A DNA stretch of 64,000 nt. Source: a virus. Below are positions 1 through 8,417 of the stretch, piece after piece. Location: the IMG/VR virus record IMGVR_UViG_3300023301_001182, positions 1 to 64,000 of that record. One strand, given 5' to 3'. The translations under genes were made by a program, and so were the position numbers. Every line of letters begins with the position of its first letter. Position 1 is the first letter of the stretch. Below the pieces are notes generated by a model. The model saw only the letters and a program-made list of their open reading frames with translations. It did no database searches and was not told where the DNA came from.

Positions 1-1
1 A

Positions 2-295
2 GCAACATCATTCTTTGAAGGTTCATTAAGAAAACTTAAAAAGAATATATTACCATTCAAACAGTCAGGTTTAGATATTATCAATTCTTTAGATATTGTA
101 ACATACGATATGAAGAAGGGTGATATCACAGATAAGATAGGTATTATAATAGATGAGTCACCTAAAGAGGTTGCTAATAAAGAACAGGATGCAGTAGATT
201 TATACAAAACTATATTTGTACAGGCTAAAGCAATACAAGAACTGTCTGAGATGATAGATAAATTAAATGAAAGATTAATTAAAGTAGGATTATAA
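2..295 (+). CDS. tail fibre C-terminus, S74-like intramolecular chaperone (5' truncated by window edge)
   Basis: The frame is open from base 2 to the TAA at 293-295, so this is the last 97 residues of a gene that starts before the window. The segment reads LDIINSLDIVTYDM, then GIIIDESPKEV, AVDLYK, and a heptad-like helix IQELSEMIDKLNERL. That order (helix, 'gxIAeEvP'-like strand, terminal coiled coil) is typical of the Peptidase_S74 / endosialidase-type chaperone at the C-terminus of trimeric phage fibres. In that family it guides trimer folding and often cleaves itself off. The Ser/Lys cleavage dyad would lie further upstream and cannot be seen. The next gene, a tail adhesin-like protein, starts on the last base of this stop codon. 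Confidence 0.7.
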   Translation, partial: ATSFFEGSLRKLKKNILPFKQSGLDIINSLDIVTYDMKKGDITDKIGIIIDESPKEVANKEQDAVDLYKTIFVQAKAIQELSEMIDKLNERLIKVGL

Positions 296-1695
296 TGAGA
301 GCAAATGGACATATGATTACCTACGATGATGCTAACTACATGATTGAATTTGAAGGATTCACTTTGTTAGGCACATTAGATAATGGTGATAGAGTTCTTA
401 CTCGTTCTGTAATAGACACATATATGAATGCAGATAGTTCTTTATATTCTGCCTATGCTTCTAATAGATTAGTACCTTATCAGTTATTAGCTCCTGCTGT
501 AGATTGTACATTACCTATAATTTCAGTTGAGACTTATACCTATGGTGCTAATCCTACTGTTCCAGGTAGCCCTACATTTTCATTATCCACTACTTCAAGT
601 TATAGAGTTAATTTTATAGGTTCTACAGATGATGATGGTATACAACGATATGAAGTCTCTAAAAATGGAGGAGCTGCTATATCAACAGGATTAAATTTAT
701 TTTATAATAATACAGACTCATCGGGTATAACAGCTACTTGGAAAGTACGAGCAGTAGATAACTTAAATAATGTAAGTGCTTGGAGTAGTATTTCATCTTG
801 GGCAACGGTACCAGCAGCGCCAGTATTGACTTTTGATGGTAAATTAACAGATGCAATTAATCTTAGTAGAAATTCAGTTGTAGGAGGTTCTAGTTATTGG
901 CTTACAACATCAGGACAAGTAACAGATTATTATACAGTAACAGGGACTCCATTTACCATTAGTAATTTGTCTTCTGGAACTTATAATTTTAGAATTCAAG
1001 CTAAAGGAGCTTTTGGATTATTATCAGCATATAGTAATACTATAACAGAAACTATAGCAGTATCTATTATCATGCCTAGTTATAAATCACAGGCTGCTGT
1101 AGTTAATAGTACGGGTATAATTATAAATGTATTAATTCCTTTTGGTATTAATGTAAATGATACATTAATCATGAGGGTTCAAGTTAATGGTAATATAGAG
1201 CTTGTAACACCTACTGGGTGGACTCGGATGTCTGTTTGGAACACTGTAAATGGGTATATTTTTTATACCTATTTAAGAAGAGCTGATGGCACAGAGGGAG
1301 GTAGTGTAGCAATACAGAATCAAAATTCATCATCTTTTACTAGTCTAGGTCATATGATTTTATTTCAAGATGTTAATACTGTAGGGCTTTCTACTGAGGG
1401 ATCAGCACAAAATACATCAACAGGAAGTGGATTATCACTTTTGAACACTAATGCTACTCAAGGAGCTCAAAGACTTGCAGTAGGTTTTGGAGCCCATGCT
1501 TCAAGTAACCTCAATAGCACAACTCTTAATGGCTGGACTCAAAGGTCTAACTCAGGTAACGGCAATATTGGGATAATACTGTGTCATACATATCCTATGC
1601 CAACTGCGGGTACAACGACCCCAGCAGGAAGCTTATCGTTTAATGCTAGTACATACGGAGATGAAATAATGTTCTATTTAATTCCAAATCCTTGA
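295..1695 (+). CDS. tail-associated adhesin-like protein with FN3/Ig-like domains
   Basis: A 466-residue, strand-rich protein heavy in Ser, Thr and Asn, with almost no Cys. Two fibronectin-III-like segments are visible at about residues 72-168 (ending in VRAVDNLNNVSAWSSISSW) and 172-255 (ending in RIQAKGAFGLLSAYSN). They are followed by a C-terminal region of about 200 residues that looks like a jelly-roll or Ig-like sandwich (WTRMSVWN, YTYLRRADG). No signal peptide or membrane segment is seen, which fits a virion protein. The ATG shares a base with the upstream fibre stop, and the gene ends in TGA. Position and composition suggest a receptor- or carbohydrate-contacting tail protein. The precise role is inferred. 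Confidence 0.72.
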   Translation: MRANGHMITYDDANYMIEFEGFTLLGTLDNGDRVLTRSVIDTYMNADSSLYSAYASNRLVPYQLLAPAVDCTLPIISVETYTYGANPTVPGSPTFSLSTTSSYRVNFIGSTDDDGIQRYEVSKNGGAAISTGLNLFYNNTDSSGITATWKVRAVDNLNNVSAWSSISSWATVPAAPVLTFDGKLTDAINLSRNSVVGGSSYWLTTSGQVTDYYTVTGTPFTISNLSSGTYNFRIQAKGAFGLLSAYSNTITETIAVSIIMPSYKSQAAVVNSTGIIINVLIPFGINVNDTLIMRVQVNGNIELVTPTGWTRMSVWNTVNGYIFYTYLRRADGTEGGSVAIQNQNSSSFTSLGHMILFQDVNTVGLSTEGSAQNTSTGSGLSLLNTNATQGAQRLAVGFGAHASSNLNSTTLNGWTQRSNSGNGNIGIILCHTYPMPTAGTTTPAGSLSFNASTYGDEIMFYLIPNP

Positions 1696-1700
1696 TAATT

Positions 1701-2972
1701 ATGGCAAATAAATTAATAACAATAACAAAGACAAACTCAGGAGGAGATTCAGATAACTTTGATGTTTTCTGTACCTCTGAAAGCCCTGATGTGTTGTTGG
1801 CAAGCGGTGTATCAAGAGTGGATTTAGAAGCTGGAGTTGATTACATAGTCCCTGCATTTTATACTTCATTCTCTGTAGTAAGTACAGGTGTTTGTACAGG
1901 TACTTCTACTACTACTCCTGACCCTCAAGATATAACTGCACCAACTATACCAACACTATATCAACCCTCTATTGAAGATGGTATAATTAATGTTAATTGG
2001 ACTGCGAGCACAGATTCAGAGAGTGAATTAAGATATTATAAATTATATGAGAAAGTAGGTGCAACTGCCTTTGCATTAGTTTATACAGGAGCATCATTAT
2101 CATTTACTAGGAATCCTGCTACAAACGGAACATCTTATCAATATTATATTACAGCAGAAGATTATGCAGACAATGTTTCAGCAGCTTCAACAACACAATC
2201 AGTAACACCAGAAGCACCAGCAGATGTACTTCAATCTGTTGATTTAGGTAATCCTTACAGTACTGCACAGTTAGCATATGATACTGCAACATCATATACT
2301 ACATATTATCATGATGGTCCACAGACATATCCAAATACATTTGATTATGTATATACTTCCTCTACTGGTACTACAACTTTAACTGGTGGTGGAAATTGGT
2401 ATAAAATTGAAAATACAGATTATGTTATACAAATAGATAATAATGGTTTTGTATTTAACCGATATGACATGAGTCAAACATTATCTATTACACCATCATC
2501 TACCACAGTTAGTGATACAGCAGGAAGCTTTACCGCAACCATTACTTCAAATACAGACTGGATATTATCAGAAGGTTTATCATGGGTATCAATCACAGGA
2601 GCATCGGGAGTTGGAAATGATACCTTTACAGTATCATACACTGCTAATACTGGTGCTGAAAGGTCTGGAACTATTACTGTGAGAACTGGTGATTATGCAT
2701 TCCAAGATACTATAATTCTAACACAAGAAGCTGTGGCTGGTACAGTTTACTCTCACCTTTTAGGTGAGGACTCTTCATCATCAACTGCTTGTAGTGCTAC
2801 TCAACAGACATATTATGCAGATAGTTCAAATTTCGCTACTGCAACTGCATTATATACAGATAGTGCTGGTGCAACGTTTGCAGGGATAGGGTATTATTCT
2901 GATGGTGAATCATGGAGATATTGGAGCGCTAGGGATAATGCGTTCACGGCTGATGGTTTCTGTAGTTTTTAA
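1701..2972 (+). CDS. BACON-domain tail protein
   Basis: A 423-residue protein. I place the start at the ATG at 1701, five bases after the upstream TGA, rather than the TTG at 1692. An FN3-like domain spans about residues 75-172 (VNWTASTDSESELRYYKLYE). A BACON domain spans about 256-348, with the typical opening LSITPSSTTVSDTAGSFT, then NTDWILS, LSWVSITGASGVGNDTF and ending ILTQEA. A short Tyr-rich module occurs before it (about 180-250) and again at the C-terminus (QTYYADSSNF...GYYSDGESWRYW). BACON domains are common in Bacteroidota and in crAss-like phages, where they are thought to bind mucin or glycan. This gene is one of the clearest host-range clues in the window. Confidence 0.82.
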   Translation: MANKLITITKTNSGGDSDNFDVFCTSESPDVLLASGVSRVDLEAGVDYIVPAFYTSFSVVSTGVCTGTSTTTPDPQDITAPTIPTLYQPSIEDGIINVNWTASTDSESELRYYKLYEKVGATAFALVYTGASLSFTRNPATNGTSYQYYITAEDYADNVSAASTTQSVTPEAPADVLQSVDLGNPYSTAQLAYDTATSYTTYYHDGPQTYPNTFDYVYTSSTGTTTLTGGGNWYKIENTDYVIQIDNNGFVFNRYDMSQTLSITPSSTTVSDTAGSFTATITSNTDWILSEGLSWVSITGASGVGNDTFTVSYTANTGAERSGTITVRTGDYAFQDTIILTQEAVAGTVYSHLLGEDSSSSTACSATQQTYYADSSNFATATALYTDSAGATFAGIGYYSDGESWRYWSARDNAFTADGFCSF

Positions 2973-3097
2973 CTAAAATAAAGATAATATGAAATACTTA
3001 GAGACAAGGAAACGATACTCTTTCTTTAAATATTTTTAACGTAACTTTACATCGAGGAAATAAATACAATATAAATGATATATAAATCTACAACTAA

Positions 3098-3412
3098 ATG
3101 AAACAACAAATGCAATATTATATAATAGCGGGTGCATTTCTATTCCTAACAGCAATAGGTAGAACGCTAGATAAACTAAGTAAAGGAGAAATATCAGGAA
3201 AATTAGCATTTACAGTTTCATTTCTTTTTTCAATAATAGGTGGTATAATAGCTGGAATGATAGCAAGTGTATATATAGAAACTATACAGCTACAATGGAT
3301 TTTTATTGCCGCAGGTGCTTGGATGGGGGAGAGAGTACTTGATGTAGTTGCTGATGCATTAGAAGATAAGATTACTTTAATATTTAAAAAACAAAATAAA
3401 GATGAAAAATAA
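3098..3412 (+). CDS. holin-like small membrane protein
   Basis: A 104-residue protein with three hydrophobic stretches, at about residues 6-21, 38-62 and 68-82 (IIGGIIAGMIASV, LQWIFIAAGAWMG). It has a charged C-terminal tail ending KKQNKDEK. The size and topology fit a phage holin that permeabilises the inner membrane. It heads a tight group with a single-span membrane protein, an amidase and a spanin-like protein, which is the logic of a lysis cassette. Its 3' end overlaps the next gene by 11 bases. The 125-base gap before it holds only a possible 16-codon ORF (2989-3039) and a degenerate promoter-like TAACTTTA (3042-3049), neither of which I trust. The holin call rests on topology and context. 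Confidence 0.7.
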   Translation: MKQQMQYYIIAGAFLFLTAIGRTLDKLSKGEISGKLAFTVSFLFSIIGGIIAGMIASVYIETIQLQWIFIAAGAWMGERVLDVVADALEDKITLIFKKQNKDEK

Positions 3413-3761
3413 ACTAATTATTGTAGGATTTATAATAGTTCTACTAACCCTTGCAACATTAGGTATTGTAAAAAGTAGAAAGACAATGAGTGTTATGAAG
3501 GAAAGAACTGACCCAGAGACATTAGATAGTATTATACAACAAAAAGTTGATTACAGCTATATGAGTTATGATACTCATTTTATGTATAATAACTTAGTTA
3601 TTATTGATTCTAGTAACACCATTATAGGTAGATTGATTTTATATACAAATGATAAGGAAATTGATAGTTTTTATAACTCAAGTAAAGATTGGGAAAAAAC
3701 TCGATTATACCATAATTTGAAAAATGGAACATTACGAATTTTAGATAAACCTAACAACTAA
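3402..3761 (+). CDS. single-pass membrane protein of the lysis cassette
   Basis: A 119-residue protein with an N-terminal hydrophobic helix at residues 4-23 (LIIVGFIIVLLTLATLGIV), followed by a charged, soluble domain of about 95 residues with a strand-like centre (NLVIIDSSNTIIGRLILYT). There is no lipobox cysteine, so it looks membrane-anchored rather than a lipoprotein. It lies between the holin-like gene (11-base overlap) and the amidase (one-base overlap), so it probably acts in lysis, perhaps as an antiholin or a spanin component. No family was recognised. Confidence 0.55.
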   Translation: MKNKLIIVGFIIVLLTLATLGIVKSRKTMSVMKERTDPETLDSIIQQKVDYSYMSYDTHFMYNNLVIIDSSNTIIGRLILYTNDKEIDSFYNSSKDWEKTRLYHNLKNGTLRILDKPNN

Positions 3762-4198
3762 TGAGAACTATAACACAAATAGTAGTACACGCATCAGCAA
3801 CTCCTAAAGGAGAGCATTTCGATGTTGAAGATATTCGTGCTTGGCATAAAGCAAAGGGGTGGTCTGATATAGGCTATCATTTTGTTATCTTACTTAACGG
3901 GACTATTCAGTACGGAAGGGACATAAATACTATAGGTGCTCACGTATTAGGTCATAATACTAACAGCGTAGGGATATGTTATATTGGTGGTAAATATGGA
4001 GAGGATACTAGAACAATCCTACAAAAAGTAAGTTTAGTTTACTTGATAGGAACATTAAAAAGACTTTACCCAGCTGCTGAGGTTTTAGGGCATAGGGATT
4101 TTAGCCCTGATTTAGATGGAGATGGTACAATAGAACCACACGAATGGATGAAACTATGTCCTTCATTCGATGCTAAAAACGCTTATAAAAACCTTTAA
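3761..4198 (+). CDS. N-acetylmuramoyl-L-alanine amidase (endolysin) with EF-hand-like loop
   Basis: A 145-residue enzyme of the amidase_2 / T7-lysozyme fold that cuts the bond between muramic acid and L-alanine in peptidoglycan. Visible family residues are His10 in VVHASA, Tyr39 in DIGYHF, His111 in LGHRD, Lys131 and Cys133 in MKLCPSFD. By family analogy these are the zinc ligands (H10, H111, C133) and catalytic residues (Y39, K131). No signal peptide is present, so release would depend on the upstream holin. A canonical EF-hand-type calcium loop (residues 117-128, DLDGDGTIEPHE) sits between His111 and Lys131. It is a cassette member, sharing one base with the preceding gene and leaving two bases before the next. 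Confidence 0.9.
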   Translation: MRTITQIVVHASATPKGEHFDVEDIRAWHKAKGWSDIGYHFVILLNGTIQYGRDINTIGAHVLGHNTNSVGICYIGGKYGEDTRTILQKVSLVYLIGTLKRLYPAAEVLGHRDFSPDLDGDGTIEPHEWMKLCPSFDAKNAYKNL

Positions 4199-4200
4199 TC

Positions 4201-4836
4201 ATGATAACTACGATAGTAACTTCAATAGTAACTTTTTTTACAAGTATTAATTGGACAAAGTTTAAGATTTCTCTTCTATTAAATATAGCATTAGTAGGAG
4301 CTATATTCTTTTTGTTAAAAAAACCTGATCAAGATCCTATAATTAAAATAGTAACTAAAACTATAACTATCCCAGGGAAAGATGGTAAATTAGATACTAT
4401 TTATATGCCTCAACCTCATTATGTAACAAATCCAGTTAATAGTAAATTAGTAGAGGAATATGATGCGTTAAGAGACTCATTAGGTAAAAAGCAGGCTTAT
4501 ATAGATGCAATAACCCAAAGAGAGTATAATGAGGTATATGAGGATTCTTTAGTTAAAATAGATGTTTATACCAAAGTACAGGGAAAGATGCTTAAACAAG
4601 CTCCTAAGTACTATGTGAAGCCTGTTACTGTAACTTATACAGATACAATTAAGATTCCTGCACCTAAATTAAGAAATAAATTACTGACTGGTATTGAAAT
4701 TGGAGCACCTATTAAATTAGATAGTAACCCCATATTTAAAGGCAATATCCTACTACAGAATAAAAAAGATAATATATTATCTGTTGGTTATGATAGTAAT
4801 AACTATGGTTGGATAGGTTATATTATATCCTTCTAA
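4201..4836 (+). CDS. membrane-anchored periplasmic protein, candidate spanin
   Basis: A 211-residue protein with an N-terminal transmembrane helix at about residues 24-40 (LLLNIALVGAIFFLLKK). Next comes a long charged stretch (about 45-150) with coiled-coil character (NSKLVEEYDALRDSLGKKQAY) and a proline-rich spacer. The C-terminus is short amphipathic strands (TGIEIGAPI, NILLQNKKDN, GWIGYIISF) ending in Phe. It is last in the lysis cassette. An inner-membrane anchor, a periplasm-spanning rod and an outer-membrane-like C-terminus together suggest a one-protein spanin that could join the two membranes during lysis. That role is inferred; no family match is claimed. Confidence 0.55.
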   Translation: MITTIVTSIVTFFTSINWTKFKISLLLNIALVGAIFFLLKKPDQDPIIKIVTKTITIPGKDGKLDTIYMPQPHYVTNPVNSKLVEEYDALRDSLGKKQAYIDAITQREYNEVYEDSLVKIDVYTKVQGKMLKQAPKYYVKPVTVTYTDTIKIPAPKLRNKLLTGIEIGAPIKLDSNPIFKGNILLQNKKDNILSVGYDSNNYGWIGYIISF

Positions 4837-4867
4837 TAAAAATAATTACAAATTAATAGTAGAATTA

Positions 4868-4899
4868 TTAGGATATATCAATAATATTTTGTACCTTTG
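4868..4899 (+). promoter_or_regulatory. Bacteroidota-type promoter upstream of metallophosphoesterase gene
   Basis: The -7 element TACCTTTG (4892-4899) matches the TAnnTTTG consensus. A -33 region TTAGGAT (4868-4874) lies 17 bp upstream. Identical TTAGGAT-N17-TAnnTTTG spacing occurs on the other strand at 51448-51479 and 62699-62730. The expected start of transcription is around 4905, giving a leader of about 20 bases to the ATG at 4924. No recognisable Shine-Dalgarno sequence follows. Confidence 0.65.
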
Positions 4900-4923
4900 T
4901 AGTTATAATATAAAATATAAAAT

Positions 4924-5841
4924 ATGATAGTAATGGAATTGAATGAAATTAAAGATTTCTTGAGATTAAAAAGTGGGTATATGAAGGAGGGGTCTAAGAG
5001 ATTAAAAAATCATTTATATAACAAAGGTTATAATACAACAATAAGAGATTGTAAATTAGCATTAAGAGATTGTAGAAGAGAATTAATAACTAAAGACTTA
5101 GATGTTAAGTCATCTAATGATATATTTGCAGAAGCTTTCTTAAATAATGTTAAAATAAAAGAAGACCTACCTAGAATTATAAACATAAAAAATAAGAAAA
5201 ATGTACTTATAATTGGTGATTTACATTTACCATTTTCTTTAGATGGATATTTAGAACATTGTATTAATACTTATAAAAAATATAATTGTAATGAAGTTAT
5301 ATTTATTGGTGATATTATAGATAACCATGCTAGTTCATATCATGAAACAAATCCTGATGGTTTAAATGCAGGACAAGAATTAGCTAAAGCAATTAAAGAA
5401 GTATTAAAATGGTATAAAGCTTTTCCTAAAGCTAGTATAATCATAGGAAATCACGATAGAATTATAATGAGAAAAGCTTTTTCAAGTGGATTATCAAGAC
5501 ATTGGATTAGAGATTATAATGAAGTATTAAACACACCAGACTGGAATTTTATAGAATCTATTGAAATAGATGATGTTAAATATATTCATGGTGAAGGTGG
5601 TACAGCAAAATCGAGAGTAAAAGGTGATTTACAATCTGTAGTACAAGGTCATTTACATACACAATGTTATGTAGAATGGTTTGTAGGTAATAAATTTAAA
5701 TTATTTAGTATGCAAGTAGGTTGTGGAATAGATCATAAGTCTTATGCTATGGCATATGCAAAAGAAAATAAAAAACCAGCTATAGCATGTGGAGTAGTAT
5801 TAGAAGGTATTACTGCTATAAATGTTATGATGGATTTATAA
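4924..5841 (+). CDS. calcineurin-like metallophosphoesterase with N-terminal HTH-like segment
   Basis: A 305-residue protein. The metallophosphoesterase motifs appear in order: IIGDLHLPF (about 97-105), FIGDIIDNH (about 126-134), IIGNHDR (about 173-179), HGEGG (about 221-225) and VQGHLHTQ (about 239-246). These Asp, His and Asn residues bind the dimetal centre. About 55 N-terminal residues (LNEIKDFLRLKSGYMKEGS...) look like a helix-turn-helix, so DNA binding is possible. The substrate (nucleic acid, nucleotide or phosphoprotein) is unknown. It has its own promoter (4868-4899) and is followed after 15 bases by a homing endonuclease gene, so this pair may be a separately expressed insertion between the lysis and connector modules. 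Confidence 0.82.
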   Translation: MIVMELNEIKDFLRLKSGYMKEGSKRLKNHLYNKGYNTTIRDCKLALRDCRRELITKDLDVKSSNDIFAEAFLNNVKIKEDLPRIINIKNKKNVLIIGDLHLPFSLDGYLEHCINTYKKYNCNEVIFIGDIIDNHASSYHETNPDGLNAGQELAKAIKEVLKWYKAFPKASIIIGNHDRIIMRKAFSSGLSRHWIRDYNEVLNTPDWNFIESIEIDDVKYIHGEGGTAKSRVKGDLQSVVQGHLHTQCYVEWFVGNKFKLFSMQVGCGIDHKSYAMAYAKENKKPAIACGVVLEGITAINVMMDL

Positions 5842-5856
5842 TATATATAATTTATA

Positions 5857-6489
5857 ATGAATAATACATATGTATACCTACATAGACGTTTAGATAATAA
5901 TCAAGTGTTCTATGTAGGTATTGGTAGTAAATACAGAGCTTATAATTCAAAACAACGAACTTTATTCTGGAAAAGAATTGTAAATAAATATGGATATAAA
6001 GTAGAATTATTATATGATAAATTAAATTTTAAAGATGCTATAAAAATAGAAATAGAATTAATAGCAAAATATGGTAGAAGAGATTTAGGTACAGGATATT
6101 TATGTAATATGACAGATGGTGGTGAAGGTACTTTAGGTAGAATTATATCTGAAAATCATAGAAAAATTCTTAAAAATAGTAATATTGGAAAAAAAGCAAA
6201 TAAAGAAACTATAGAAAAACTTAGAACATCTCATCTAGGATTAGTATTGACTAAAGAATCTATTGATAAAAGGACTCTTACTATGATAGATTCTGATAAA
6301 TATAAGAAAGGGACTAGTAAATATAAAGGTGTATCTTGGTGTAAGAAAAAACTAAAATGGAGAGCAACTATTCATATGAATAATAAATGTCAACATTTAG
6401 GTTACTTTGACGAAGAAGATGACGCATATAATAAATATAAAGAAGTCTTAGATATAAAAAAGAATAATTTAATTGAAATATTAAAGTAA
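5857..6489 (+). CDS. GIY-YIG homing endonuclease with NUMOD3 and AP2 DNA-binding domains
   Basis: A 210-residue free-standing homing endonuclease. The N-terminal catalytic domain (about 1-90) shows YVYLHRRLDNNQVFYVGIG, with a conserved Arg in YRAYN and a Glu in KIEIELIAKYGRRDLGTGY. A NUMOD3-like helical segment follows (about 95-140), then an AP2-type DNA-binding domain (about 147-200: KYKGVSWCKKKLKWRATI, LGYFDEEDDAYNKYKE). The enzyme would nick or cut an intronless allele to spread its gene. Its stop overlaps the ATG of the next connector gene. The broken gene at 13007-13579 is a paralogue with the same N-terminal half. Confidence 0.9.
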   Translation: MNNTYVYLHRRLDNNQVFYVGIGSKYRAYNSKQRTLFWKRIVNKYGYKVELLYDKLNFKDAIKIEIELIAKYGRRDLGTGYLCNMTDGGEGTLGRIISENHRKILKNSNIGKKANKETIEKLRTSHLGLVLTKESIDKRTLTMIDSDKYKKGTSKYKGVSWCKKKLKWRATIHMNNKCQHLGYFDEEDDAYNKYKEVLDIKKNNLIEILK

Positions 6490-7175
6490 TGGCAAAGTTT
6501 GAAGAATTAGCATATGATATACGTGAAGCTGTAAAAGCATTCTCAGATGACACAGAGTTAGATAATAGGTATATTTTATATTTATATAATATAAAACGTG
6601 CTAAGTATCTAAAGCAAGACTTAAATAACTACCAAAAAACTATAGATAATTCTATTAAACAAACTTTTTGTTTAGATTTAGAAGTAGTATCTGCCAATGA
6701 ATGTAGTCTAGATTATGATTGTGGTACTATATTAAGAAGTACTAAGAAGATTCCTACACCTATAGAAATGCACACTAAAGTAGCTATTACAAGCATTAAA
6801 CCATCTAATAAGATAAGTACACCATTTAACTTTATTAGTAAAGATAAAGCAGCTTATGTAGCTAATGCACCATATGCTAGATCTTTATATGCTTTTCTAG
6901 ATACTGATGGGTATATTTATGTCTATAGTGGATCAGAATCTTATCAATTATTAGATTGCATTAGTGTAACAGGAGTATTTGAAGACCCTATTAGTTTGAA
7001 GGATTATGCTACTTGTTGTGGATGTGACCCAGATACTAATAGTTGTTTTGATATTGATACTTTTAATTACCCTCTACAGCCTAATTATATTGATTTAATT
7101 AGAGAAGAAATTGTTAGAGAAGTATTAAGAAAAATACAAGTACCAGAAGATAAAATAAATGATAGTACAGATTAA
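6489..7175 (+). CDS. probable head-tail connector ring protein
   Basis: A 228-residue soluble protein with no membrane segment. The N-terminus is helical (EELAYDIREAVKAFSDDTELDNRYILYLYNIKRAKYL). Mixed strands follow (about 70-155, SKDKAAYVANAPYARSLYAF), then a short Cys-rich loop (about 175-185, CCGCDPDTNSC), and the C-terminus is a helix (YIDLIREEIVREVLRKIQ). Its place at the start of the connector/tail module, just before the adaptor and muzzle genes, matches ring proteins of crAss-like phages. I infer it helps build the collar beneath the portal. It overlaps the preceding endonuclease by one base. Confidence 0.6.
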   Translation: MAKFEELAYDIREAVKAFSDDTELDNRYILYLYNIKRAKYLKQDLNNYQKTIDNSIKQTFCLDLEVVSANECSLDYDCGTILRSTKKIPTPIEMHTKVAITSIKPSNKISTPFNFISKDKAAYVANAPYARSLYAFLDTDGYIYVYSGSESYQLLDCISVTGVFEDPISLKDYATCCGCDPDTNSCFDIDTFNYPLQPNYIDLIREEIVREVLRKIQVPEDKINDSTD

Positions 7176-7684
7176 TGAAAGAAAGAATACATAAAAATAA
7201 AAGTGATTATGGTATATCTGACTATTATAAATTCTATTTTAATATTAAAGATATAGATAAGAAGTTATATAATACTATTATTACAGACTTTAATAAAGAA
7301 ATTGTCAATCTTATTATAGAAGATAATCTAATTTATTATATACCATATCTAGGTTTTGAAATTATAATTAAGAAAGATAAGAGAAGACCTAAAATAGTAG
7401 ATGGTAAACTAATAAATAATATACCTATAGATTGGAAGGAAACAAATCTTTTATGGGGCAGAGATGTGGAAGCTAAAGAAAAAAAGTTACTAGTAAGATA
7501 TAATAATTCACATAGTTCTGGATATGTATTTAGAATATACTTTAAAAAATTTAAGACTAATATAAAAAATAGGAATCTTTTTAGATTCAAACCAAATAGA
7601 ACATTTCAAAGGGCTTTAAGTGCAAGGATAAAAGATCCTGATAAAGATAACTTTGATGCTTTTTTACTTTATAAAACTAAATAA
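7175..7684 (+). CDS. conserved connector-module protein of unknown function
   Basis: A 169-residue basic protein, rich in Lys, Tyr and Ile, with no membrane segment or Cys. The C-terminal third (YVFRIYFKKFKTNIKNRN, RTFQRALSARIKDPDKDNFD) is the most distinctive part. It overlaps the upstream ring protein by one base and is two bases from the next gene, so it is cotranscribed with connector proteins and is probably structural or an assembly factor. I recognise no domain. Confidence 0.55.
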   Translation: MKERIHKNKSDYGISDYYKFYFNIKDIDKKLYNTIITDFNKEIVNLIIEDNLIYYIPYLGFEIIIKKDKRRPKIVDGKLINNIPIDWKETNLLWGRDVEAKEKKLLVRYNNSHSSGYVFRIYFKKFKTNIKNRNLFRFKPNRTFQRALSARIKDPDKDNFDAFLLYKTK

Positions 7685-7686
7685 TC

Positions 7687-8415
7687 ATGTACAACGGTAT
7701 AACCATCTCATTAAAAACAATATTATGGAAAGTATTAAGATTTCCATTAGCTGCAGAATTAACTTATGAAGAAGCAGCAGAGCATGCTGTAGAAGCACTT
7801 AGGTTATTAGGAGCTCCTTTATCTCTTGTAGATGAAGTTACTAACCCTCCTTTACAAATAGTTAATCATAAAGCAGCTTTACCTTCTAATCTATTACAAA
7901 TTAGAGGGATTAGACTTATAAATAATACAGAAAATTATGATAATGGAGGAATAGCATTAAGATATGCTACTGATATATATCATCAAAATGGTAGTTGTGA
8001 TATTGATGGTAATGAATCCCCTTATGAATATACATATACTGTACAAAAAGGTATTATATTTACATCTGTACCTGATGGTTATGTGCAAGTAAGTTATAAG
8101 GCTTTACCTGTAGATGAAGAAGGTTATCCATTAATACCAGATGATGCTAAAACTATAATGGCTATGGAGTATTATATTCTACATAGATATTTAGAACCTT
8201 TATGGATAATGGGTAAGATTACAGATAAAGCATTTAATTATGTTGACCAAAAAAGAAGCTTCTATATGGGTGGAGCAGGCACTTCATTACAGTTAAGAGG
8301 TACAGATCACTTTGAAAGTATAATGAATACTATAAATAGATTGATTATAAATGATGGTGCATTTAAAGCCTTTTATAAAGGTACGGGAGAGCAGGAACGT
8401 ATTAAAAGATATTAA
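7687..8415 (+). CDS. tail adaptor / connector ring protein (gp4-like)
   Basis: A 242-residue protein with the layout of head-tail adaptor proteins. There is a helical N-terminus (LTYEEAAEHAVEALRLLG), a strand-rich middle with PSNLLQIRGIRLI and GIIFTSVPDGYVQVSYKALP, and a C-terminal helical bundle (AKTIMAMEYYILHRYLEPLW ... FNYVDQKRSFYMGGAG). 'DGYVQVSYKALPVDEEGYP' followed by 'IPDDAK' is a common signature of podovirus adaptors that dock to the portal. Gene order (adaptor, Ig-domain protein, muzzle) supports a role in joining the portal to the tail. Confidence 0.68.
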   Translation: MYNGITISLKTILWKVLRFPLAAELTYEEAAEHAVEALRLLGAPLSLVDEVTNPPLQIVNHKAALPSNLLQIRGIRLINNTENYDNGGIALRYATDIYHQNGSCDIDGNESPYEYTYTVQKGIIFTSVPDGYVQVSYKALPVDEEGYPLIPDDAKTIMAMEYYILHRYLEPLWIMGKITDKAFNYVDQKRSFYMGGAGTSLQLRGTDHFESIMNTINRLIINDGAFKAFYKGTGEQERIKRY

Positions 8416-8417
8416 TA

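Noticed and set aside
3042-3049. TAACTTTA before the holin gene as a promoter
   Set aside because: The final base differs from TAnnTTTG, and no TTTG or TTAGG element lies 20-24 bp upstream.
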